Shown here: positions 53,121 to 62,254 of the stretch, in pieces
How the letters are laid out: the number at the start of each line of letters is the position of its first letter
How positions within the stretch are numbered: the first letter of the stretch is position 1
Origin: Dipteris shenzhenensis
Taxonomy: Eukaryota; Polypodiophyta; Polypodiopsida; Gleicheniales
DNA length: 64,000 nucleotides
Direction: 5' to 3' (one strand)
Assembly: GCA_047967505.1 (NCBI GenBank)
Contig: CM106541.1
Program-made: the position numbers and the translations under genes
Notes under the pieces: generated by a model
What the model saw: only the letters and a program-made list of their open reading frames with translations
Databases searched by the model: none
What the model was told of the DNA's origin: nothing

Positions 53121-56100
53121 TTTTTTTTTGTGAAACCAGTAACTATATTATTAACTTGAGATCAATGTACATGATATTAGACTCCAAAAGAGAGCCTAAT
53201 GGAAGAACTCAAAAACAGTCAGAAAACACTTAAAGGTAGTCGCATCCAAGTCCCTCGCAGCATAGCTATCATGTAAAGATTGCTTGAGGGACAGTCTCAA
53301 GAAAACATATGCCTGAGGAAACTGTTGTCCCATCCTAGAATGCAATCTCTGTGTCCAGATAGTCCAGAGTACCCAAAAGCAAGTCCAGTGAAAGAAAAGG
53401 AGGAATGGAGACATCTGGGATGAGAAGCATCCAAACATCCAAAATAGTTTCCCAAATCTGATAGAGGGAAACCGAAGCCGCAGCAAATGAGAAACATGAG
53501 TGATCAATAACCGAGAGTGCGGACAAGACCATAACAAATGGGGAACTGTCTCACGGTGATAAGAACAACGGGGGCAGGAAGAGGAAGCAATGCGACATGC
53601 TGCCAATTTCACCCCAATGGAAAAAGCTCCCACTATACATCTCCAAAAGAAAAGCCTCTGTTTCAATGGCAATTTGGCTTTCCAAATTTTCTTGAGTCGT
53701 GATTGCCACCAAGATAGAGGCCTATCCAAATTCCAAAGATTGTTGGCATGGTTATCAATCCATGGCGGTGGAAGAAGAAATCTGTAAATCATCAAGGAGG
53801 CCAGATTATGCATTGAAAGCGAACAGGTAGCAGGGGATAAGGAAGTCAGATTCCAGTCCAGCAATCTGTCCTGTACAAACAGTGGAGGCACAGGAACAAA
53901 TGGCTGCAACATAGTTGTAAGTATTCTCCAAATGGGCCCATGATGCAGACCCAAGGGGAATGTCCTGCAAGCTTGTGGGAATGAAAGCACATAACCATGT
54001 TGATCCACAACATCTCCGATAAATCTTATGCCCAGTTTCATAAGATTATATGCTTTGATAGGCGCCTATAAAGCAAGAGGCGATTCAAAAACCTTGCTCC
54101 AATGGATACTTTCCAAGCGAAAAGAATTACCATGATTGGAAGAAGCACTTGTCCATTTAGCATAAGAGAGAATTCTCTTCCAATCATGAATAAAAGCAGT
54201 AGAGACAGGACAACCATGAAATTTCCCCTGAAATGTGGTCATGACTGCTTCCCAGTGATCTGTAATCCAATGCCCATATGCATGGGACGTCATGTTTCCA
54301 CACATAGCTGCTAACACAATAGCCCATGGCTGTTTTTGCTGAAAAAAATTAGCAATCATAGTGCTCTTTCTTGCCAGCATATGAAACTGAAGATTGAGAA
54401 TATTCAGTCCCCCATGAGTCTTAGGAGAGCAAACAGCCTGCATGGAAAGAAGTCGCAATGCCTTTTTGTGAGATTTGCTTTTCCAAAATATCTCCATAGC
54501 CTGGGGCATATAGGAAGCCAAATGCAGGGAAGAAGAGGCAAATAAAATTGCACGTATGCCATAATGATAGACTGGACTATCCGAAGTCGAACATGTAGAG
54601 GCCAAGTAGACAAATGCCAGTATTCCAGCTTCTTGTTGATCTTTTGAAGCACCCATTTGAGCTGTTGTTGACAGCCAATGGGATATCCTAGATGCCTCAC
54701 AAGAGTGTGGGAAGGGAGGATGTGGCCAGGCCAGAGAAGTGCATGCCAATCAGCTTCTTTCAATGCTAAAAGGTTAGATTTCTGAAAGTTAATATGCAGT
54801 CTAGCAGCTATGCCAAAATCATTCAGAGTATGCATCAAGTGAGAGAGGTTAGTTTGAGAATTCCAGGGCATGAAATATGAATCATCAGCATATGCCTGTG
54901 CCAGAAACGACTGTGCCCCTGGAATTTGCAAGCCATGAAGCTGCCCTGTAGTTGTGAGATGGTCCATATGCAACAATAATGGATGAGTAGCAATCGCATA
55001 TAGTAGCGAACTAAGAGGGCAACCTTGTCTCACTGAGCGGGTCATAGTCCATGCTCTTGACAACCCACCACCAAGCAAACACTACGCAGTGGCATGAGAA
55101 TAGAGCCAGTAAATAATGTGGACTAGCCGAGGGCCAAATCCCAATTTGTGCATAGTCTGAGAAATAAAATCCCAATGGACAATATCAAATGCTTTGGCAA
55201 TGTCAACTTGCAGGAATGAGAACATCTTGTTAGAATATTTGGCATACTCAATTGCAAGCAAAGCATTGGAGATATTATCAGTAATCTGTCTTCTGGGAAC
55301 AAACCCATACTGCCTAGGATGAAGTCCTGCTTGCAAGATAAATCGAACCCTGAGAACAATCATCTTGGCAATGAGTTTGTAAATGACTGGCATAAGAGAT
55401 ATGGGTCACCAATCAGCCATTGTCTCACACAACCTTTTTTTGGGGATCAATTTGACCAGGCCATGTTTCCAAGATAGAGGGAGAGATTGTTTTGCCCAAG
55501 CATGATTAATCATAAGAAGCAGAGTGTTCTTGAGATCACCCTAAAATGCACGGAAGAATTCTACAGTCAATCCATCCCAACCAGGAGAGCTGCCTTTACG
55601 TAAGTGACTCAAAGCATCATCCAGTTCATTAAGCATAAAGGGCTGCTCTAGTGCACGAGCCCGTTCCGGGGACAATATGGACTGAACATGCATCAGAAAT
55701 TGAGACCTAGCTGCATTCACTTGCATTGAATGATCAAGCTGAGGAGAGAAGAGATGTTGGAAATGACTAGAGCATTTCGATTCCAATTCTGATTTGGATG
55801 TGGTCTAGGTGCCATCATCTTGCCTGATTCTGCAAATATCCTCCTTTCGCCTATCCGCATGCAGGCTTTTAAAGAAAGCTTTGGAGGAGCAGCCCTTATC
55901 CAAAAGGGGTTTCATGCGAGCTCGGATTTGCCACTTCTTTAATTTGCGAAGATCATTTTGATGAATGATGTGAACCACATAAGCACAGGAATCCTGTTCA
56001 GAGGAGGTAAGCTGCCTATGAGAGCTGATTAAATCCATTTGTTGCTTGTGAGATTGAGCCCATTTCAGCTTAAGCCTGAGGGTTCCCATGTAACTCCGTC

Positions 56101-56490
56101 CATAATCTTGAATGACAGCCTGCAAACGATGGGCAAGACTAATCCAGGCGAAATCCATGTCCTCTTGAGCATGTGAAGAAGGGGACGAACAGCCACTCTC
56201 ACCATGTTCTAAAACTGTTGATGCAGCAAATAAGCACCATTAACATGGAGCAGGCGACGACCAAAAAAAGGCATATCATCTGTCAGACGTGCTAAAGATA
56301 ATGTCAAGCATACTGGGAAGTGATCAGATAGCAAAAGGGAATGATCAACCCATAGTGCACATGTGAATCTAGCATACTGCTGAGCATGCAACAAATACCA
56401 TCTGTCAAGTCGAGCCCAGTAATGAGTAAAGGCATTGTGATGGTATGTGTAACCCATATCTCTATCCCTTGTTGAGAGCCATAAATCTTC
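53121..56490 (-). mobile_element. LINE copy C1 (L1 type), 5'-truncated, in a (CA)n tract
   Basis: Minus strand, 3.37 kb, poly(A) tail (T run 53121-53129), 15-bp TSD. It begins inside the endonuclease (ARLDRWYLLHAQQYARF, SDHFPVCL; 56209-56480). RT lies in one frame from 56158 to 54404 with several stops: [102 protein letters not shown]. The frame changes near 54410-54750, then zf-RVT in 54041-53196 (FFWRCIVGAFSIGVKLAACR, CPRCSYHRETVPHLLWSC). About two frameshifts and five stops. Same family as C2. Confidence 0.93.
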
Positions 56491-56505
56491 TGCATGCACA
56501 CACAC
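56491..56505. repeat. Target-site duplication of LINE C1, right copy
   Basis: TGCATGCACACACAC; the host tract continues as (CA)n, TATA and (GA)n/(GATA)n. Confidence 0.85.
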
Positions 56506-56594
56506 ACACACACATATATAGAGAGAGAGAGAGAAAGATAGATAGATAGATAGATAGATAAATAGAGCGAGAGAGAGAGATAGAGAGAGAGAGA
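56496..56594. repeat. Compound microsatellite (CA)n-(GA)n-(GATA)n-(GA)n
   Basis: CA repeats to ~56514, GA repeats from ~56519, GATA from ~56537 to 56561, and GA again to 56594. Confidence 0.92.
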
Positions 56595-56771
56595 AACCTC
56601 CAAGATGAAGGAGAGAGAGGAAGGATCTCTTACAAGATGAACGGAGATTTTCTATGGAGCTCGTGGCTGGGAGGAAAGCTGAGTATGGAGCCCTCTTGTT
56701 GGTAGAATTGGATCACATTGGTGTGTCTGTGTGTGTACACACAACACACACACACATATATATACACACAC

Positions 56772-58736
56772 TTTTTTTTTTTGGGGTGAAATCTTATATT
56801 TCTTTGTGGGAAACCCCAAAAGAGGTAAAAACCCACCAATAAGTACAAAGGAAAAATTTACAAGTAAAGCCTCAAAGCAAAAGTCATGAGGCAGCCAAGT
56901 AAAAAGTTACATATCAAGCTGGAGGAGGATTAAACACAACATCCTCCAGCTTCCGATTATTGCTTTGTAAAAACTGATGCAATGTAGAAACCACACCATC
57001 AATAAAAACAAGCTGTTTTTTGCCCTTGTGATTCTTCTTAATATAGCCGGGCACCCGAAATTTCTGAATCACGGTCAAAAACCTGTTGTAAATGAAAAGA
57101 ATACAGTGAAAATGGCACATCTGCATCCCGAACAGAAGAAGACTCTGGCACAGGCATCAGAGGCAAAGAAGCTAGATCAACATCTGTATCCTCCGACGAA
57201 AGAGCTGCATCTGATAAAGCAGGACTCAGCATTTCAGCTTCACTCCGAGGATCAACCTGAGAAGGAGCATGTGCAACATCTTGTATGATCCCCTCTGCAA
57301 GGGACACATCCATATCCTGAGGAGGAGGCTAATGATGCTCAACAGGAGTCGGATCATGAACTTCTTCAGCAAGAGAAAGATTGGCCTGTGATTTTTCTAC
57401 CTTCCTCCAGTAATGCTTCCGAGCAATAAAAGAAGGCTTATCCAGTAAGCCCTAGCAGAAACCGGAGGAGGAGGAGTAACCTTCACAATTGAAGAAGGAG
57501 CAAGAGGAGTGGTCATGGAAGCAGAAGGGTAAGCACGTACAAAATGACCAACCTGACGACACCGATAACAAGCTGTAGGAAAAGAAGCAAAATGCAGCCT
57601 GATGCGCATTGGATGAGCAAATCCCAGATCAAGATCCAGAGTAGATGGCATGGGCTGCATCATATCCCATAAAATACAGAGCCTAACATCACAGGTAGCT
57701 TGCAAGAATTCCTGTCTCGGAACATGGAGAGGCCTGCCCAAAAAAGCTGCAAGAGTAGGAAGATGCTGAAGAAGAGGCACAGGCAGCGCTTTGAGGGTAA
57801 TCCAAACCGGATAGTGGGTTAGAAGAGAGGCAGATGGATAAAATAAGGGATCCGAGGGCATCACATAAGCAAAAAAGCCAGCTCCAGGAACACCAGCACA
57901 ACTGACAAGGCGCTATACCACCTTAGTCAAAGAGCAGTGGGCATAGTACAATCCTTTGCCCAAAAAGACAAAGGAAGAAATACAATCTAGACCCACTGCA
58001 ACATCAACCCAATGACAAGATGAGCTGAAGATAAAACCCTACCCATAAAATAGAGGCAGACATTAAATTGCTGAGCTTGTCGAAGACCGGAGACCAAAAG
58101 GGTAGAATCCAAGGAACAAACAAGCAGGGAACCCGATGAAGGAACTTCTGTGACAAAGGCAGAGCACAATTGGCGAAGAAGATCTAGCTGGAAGGAAGAA
58201 GAAGGGCCATCGGAAACATCCAGCTTTGCCGATTCAATCAAAGGCAAGGCAAACAAACCACCCTACTTCCAGGAGGAGCAGAGACAGAAGGAGGCGATGA
58301 GGCAGAGAAAACAAAAGAAGCAGGTGTCAGAGTAGCAGGAAAGGAGGAGGAAGATGAGACTGCAGCAAAAGCCACGGAGGGCTGCAACACAGTTACGAAA
58401 CGAGACTGCGCAGATGACCGTACAGTCTGTACGGATGGCCAACAGTAGGCACTGAAGGAAAAAGTGGCAGAGTAGACGGATGTAGAGAAGGCTGTACGGG
58501 GATGTGCAGGGAGCACAGGAGCTGTACGGGAAACCATACGGGGGGCTGCAGGTGCATGAAACGTACGGAAGACCGTACAACTGACGACAGCTGTACCGAA
58601 GGCAAGGTAGGCAGCAAGGACGTCGAGGGTGACTACACGGTCCGAAACGGGGAGGAAGATGAGGCTGACAGGGCAGAGGAGGAGGTCTCCATCGCTCACT
58701 ATAACCTCCTCACACACACACACACACACACACTTA
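56772..58736 (-). mobile_element. ORF1-only LINE (C4), half-LINE type, about 1.97 kb
   Basis: Minus strand. The T run at 56772-56782 is the poly(A) tail. A GTAC-rich 5' region (58411-58600) leads to an ORF1 with zinc knuckle (57397-58256), then an acidic serine-rich tail (57038-57313) and a 3' UTR. There is no endonuclease or RT between ORF1 and the tail. Candidate 15-bp TSD TATATATACACACAC at 56757-56771 and 58737-58751; it lies in simple sequence, so it is weaker evidence than for C1. The 3' UTR differs from that of C1. Confidence 0.7.
57397..58256 (-). pseudogene. ORF1 of LINE C4 (DUF4283-like plus zinc knuckle)
   Basis: Frame 57397-57864 carries YPVWITLKALPVPLLQHLPT, RLCILWDMMQPMPSTL and the knuckle CYRCRQVGHFVRAYP, in which the last cysteine is tyrosine. 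Upstream frame 57987-58256 carries VCLYFMGRVLSSAHLVIGL. The two match CPVWVEVVDFPQ, FCILWDTDNPTP, CFE-KKFGHMASQC and VILFFPGRMPPAAEIGNWL in the C3 ORF1, in the same order. A frameshift or stop separates them near 57870-57985. Likely an RNA-binding ORF1 protein. Confidence 0.78.
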
Positions 58737-58779
58737 TATATATACACACACACATATCTATGTATGTATACATACATAC

Positions 58780-58835
<56 letters not shown>

Positions 58836-58873
58836 TGTGTGTGGGGTGTGTGTGTGTGTGTGTGTAGTGTGTG
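58711..58873. repeat. (CA)n / palindrome / (TG)n tract between two facing LINEs
   Basis: (CA)n at 58711-58733 and 58745-58754, a perfect 20-bp palindrome TATGTATGTATACATACATA at 58759-58778, then (TG)n from 58785 to 58833 and imperfect TG to 58873. The arms are complementary, so the tract could fold into a long hairpin. Confidence 0.92.
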
Positions 58874-60750
58874 TGAGAGAGCGCAGGAGCTGAGGAACAC
58901 AACCATGCCATCCCCGCGACCTTGTCAAAGGCCGGTGCCCTGCAGCCACCGCCGTGACCTTTGCAGTCTCCCATACCACCTACGGCTACCCGTACAAGTC
59001 GTATGGCTGTTCCGTACAGGTTCCAGCCCGCCTCAGCTGTTCCGTACAAGCTCGCATCTGCTGCTGCTCTTCCGTACCTATTGTACAGTCCCCTCGGTGT
59101 GTGTGCACTGTTCGCGATATGTTTGTGTGATCTCAGTGAGGCGTATGCCGTTCTGTATTTCGTCCTCGCCAAGAACCCTGCGCAGCCTCGTCCGTACATC
59201 TGTACGGTCGCCGTACGGCATCCGTACGTCTGTACGATTCCGTACCAACTCACTATTCCCATACAGTCAGACTCCCCCCCGTGCAGCCCGTATATACTTC
59301 AGCACAGCTCATCGTCGTCCGTACAGTCTAGTACCTCTTGCCGTACAAGTTTTGGGGTTTTTTGCTCCGGTGTCTTCCCTAACAGTCCGGTGTTTTCCGC
59401 CAAAATCTTACCTTTCCCTCTACTATCTCCTTACTAGCTATACTCTTCTTCTCCTCTCTTGTGGGCTTCCTGTGGATATTTCTTTGGGATTGGTTTATTT
59501 GGCTTTCACTACCCTTTTACAAGTACTTCATTCCCAAGCTCCCTTTCTTACAAAGTCATGGCAGAATATTCATATGAAAAAACGTTTCAAAAGGAGCGCT
59601 CGGCTCCCTGCAAGAAGCAAAAGCAGGTTGAGGGTCAGCATGACCCGATGCATGATACTCTTGAGGCTCAACTGGTATATGATGTCATGCATGAAGGATT
59701 TGCAGATACGAGAAAAGAGTGGAAAGACTCGGTTCCTTCAGTTGGCCTCATGGTTGAGGTCGATGAAATTGTGGATCCAGTCAAAGAATATGCCAAGAAT
59801 GCAGTCATATTATTTTTTCCAGGCCGGATGCCACCTGCTGCAGAGATAGGCAACTGGTTGACACGCACATTGGCTGGCTCTTTTGTTCGTAAAGTACACT
59901 ATGCAGCCAGGGGCTTTTTTGAGGTTATCATGGTGGATGAGATCCACAGACAAATGCTTTTGGAACATTCACCTCTCTTTTTTGGGCAGAAAATGGTGCA
60001 TGTATTGCCATGGTCTCCCACAAGGGACTTTCAGGCCTTAATCCGACACAGATGCCCCGTTTGGGTTGAAGTTGTCGATTTCCCACAATGTATGGCCTCA
60101 CTTTTGCCTAAAATTGCAGCATCTTTAGGTCAAGTGGTCTGCCCACCACGGCCAAATGGCAACTCAAACAGATTTTGCATTCTCTGGGATACTGATAATC
60201 CCACACCGGACTCTTATTCAGTCACGGTGAATAATGTGAACATGGGATGTGGTTTTTATAAACTCAAATGGGGTTTATTTGCAGGGGCTTGTTTTGAGTG
60301 AAAAAAGTTTGGACACATGGCTTCACAGTGTCCAATGAATCAGCATAAAATGCCTCGTACCACTTTGCCAGTTCAAATGCCTACCAAAGATGCTCCTACT
60401 CCAGTTGCCAACAAAAATAAAAGCAGTAGACAGCCTTCTAGGAGTCAGGATAAAGGCAAAGCTCCAATGGCTCCCAATGGGAATCTCACTTCACATTCAC
60501 CTCCTGCTATTCAATCCTTGACCAAAGGACAGCAACCTTCAACTGATGGCTGGCAAAGTCCAAGAAAAGTTATTTCTGCTCGAAGAATTCCACCCCCCCG
60601 CACTTGGAATGGTGCATCTTCTAGCAGAAATACCCCAGAGATAAATACAAGAATTGGGATTACATGGTCTGCAGTAACAGCCAGCAGAACACTCTTCCCT
60701 GAAGAAGAGGTTGTTGCTTTGCTGTCTACTTCTCAGGTGGCTACTTCTTC
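58874..60750 (+). mobile_element. LINE C3 5' region and ORF1, cut by a gypsy LTR
   Basis: Plus strand, head-to-head with C4. A ~680-bp 5' region with 14 GTAC motifs (58992-59346) precedes ORF1 (59558 onward). The element is interrupted at 60750 by the LTR starting TGTTACGCTC. ORF2 would lie beyond the gypsy insertion, outside the window. The exact 5' end within the TG tract cannot be fixed. Confidence 0.75.
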
Positions 60751-60763
60751 TGTTACGCTCTAG
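59558..60763 (+). pseudogene. ORF1 of LINE C3 (DUF4283 domain, zinc knuckle)
   Basis: Starts at ATG 59558 (MAEYSYEKTFQKER). Residues ~60-230 are a DUF4283-like domain (AVILFFPGRMPPAAEIGNWL, KVHYAARGFFEVIMVDEIHR, HVLPWSPTRDF, CPVWVEVVDFPQCMASLLPK, FCILWDTDNPTPDSYSVTV). The knuckle reads CFE, stop, KKFGHMASQC: the second cysteine codon is TGA at 60299-60301, a single change from TGT or TGC. The same frame then stays open to 60763 as a serine/proline-rich tail (KDAPTPVANKNKSSRQPSRS) whose last codons come from the inserted LTR. Apart from that stop the frame is intact, so this copy is relatively young. Confidence 0.85.
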
Positions 60764-61209
60764 CCGAGGTAGCATGACCTCGTAAGAATCAGTCGACATT
60801 TCCCTTAAAGGATCTATCTCTGTAATATATGTGTTTGCCCTTCATGTAAATGATCGGGAGGGATTTAATGTCAAGGTCCTAGGTGAGGGCTGATAGCACC
60901 AGACTAGGTAGATCTAAGGCCAAGGGCCAAGTGCAAAGATTGTGCCTAGGGGCAAAGGATTTAATGCATCCCAAGAGAGGGGTGAAATGTTGCTTTAGGA
61001 TGGCCCTGTATGGATGACATGTGGAATCTAGATCTATCTAGGGAATTGGGGCTTGCTGAGGCTAGAGAGAGAAGAGAAGGAAATTATTCACGTACAGTTT
61101 TGAATGAAGATCTCTGTCTGCTTGTCAACCTCAGCGAGATATGGCTGGGAGGTGATTCATGGTGCTGCTCCCGTGATCGAAGTAGAAAACTAGATTTGAG
61201 TGCCTTACA
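60751..61209 (+). repeat. 5' LTR of the right-hand gypsy element
   Basis: 459 bp, TGTTACGCTCTAGCCGAGGT to GAGTGCCTTACA. Shares blocks with 49543-49985. Confidence 0.88.
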
Positions 61210-61211
61210 AT

Positions 61212-61224
61212 TGGTATCAGAGCC
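61212..61224 (+). other. tRNA primer-binding site
   Basis: TGGTATCAGAGCC, initiator tRNA-Met type, two bases beyond the LTR. Confidence 0.85.
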
Positions 61225-62254
61225 AAAGGGTTAGGTGAGGGCATCGTGATGAGCGGGATCGTTGGTAGCGGTTAGCACGCGTGGAGCGCAGGCACGTGAT
61301 ACGATACGTGAACTGTTCGTGAAGTTTGATCGACGGTGGCCTATGCAATAAACCAGTTAACCTCCAGGGTTCTGAGTCGTTGCTGGAGCGAGGGATCCCG
61401 TAAGGCTAGTTGACGTAGAAGCGTGGTGGTTCGATGGGCGACGCACAGACAGCGCACACTTGATGACGAACGATGTGCTCGCTAGGTGATCAGGGTCCCG
61501 CAAGGACGGTCGACGGGAAAGAAAAAAAGGATCGTTGGTGGTTTGATAATTAAGCGATTCGTGGGAGCGATTCGCCTTCGACATGTTATGTGGCTGACTG
61601 CAACTCGCTGGTCGTTGGTAGAAGGTGTCGCTGCTGTGTCGAGGTGACCTTGCTGAAGGCTATTCGGTGCATAGAGAAGCCCGTGGAGAGCTGTTGGTAA
61701 TAGCTGTCGACTGCTTCCCTGGCGCATATACAGTCAGAGATTACAGATGACTTGTGAGACTATGAGGCCAGGCGACAGGTTGACGATCAAGATCTGAGAG
61801 CAGGCCGTACGTGCAGGCTGCAAGCTGCGGGGACTCGAATTGCGGGGAGTTTCCAGGGAGCACTTTATCTATTTTTCCTTTTGGGTTTCGTTATTACTGT
61901 TTATCAAAAGCAGTTTAGACTTTTGTGGTTGTAGCAGAGGTTGCAGTTTATGATGCTATAGCAAGGACAGATTATGCTTGAGGATATGCCTGTGTGCTTC
62001 AGTCAGAGTTAGTTGCAGGAAATTCCCTAGTATAGGGAAAAGCGCCATCTGAGATATATGCCTGTATTAAATGCTTGATCAGTGTGAATGTGGGAGTGCA
62101 GGAATTCCCTAGTATAGGGAATTGTGTCAAACTGTTAGTACACTGAATTGTGTCAGCTTGTAAATACAGTTTTCTAGTGGTATTATTATAAATAATTTTT
62201 TTTTAAAAAAAAATCAAAACAGAACAAAACAAACCAAAACACCCATTGAGCAGA
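61225..62254 (+). other. Untranslated leader of the gypsy element
   Basis: No coding frame of note. Contains a repeated GGAATTCCCTAGTATAGGGAA motif (~62021 and 62101) that is almost an inverted repeat, and an A/T homopolymer stretch at 62191-62212 just before gag. Confidence 0.6.

Noticed and set aside
58238-59262. Minus-strand frames with long Thr-His repeats (up to 222 codons)
   Set aside because: Translation of the CA/TG microsatellite and LINE 5' regions. Not a protein family.
58839-59849. Plus-strand frame of 336 codons upstream of LINE C3 ORF1
   Set aside because: It crosses the GTAC-rich 5' region and overlaps the real ORF1 (from 59558) in another frame. No homology, unusual composition.
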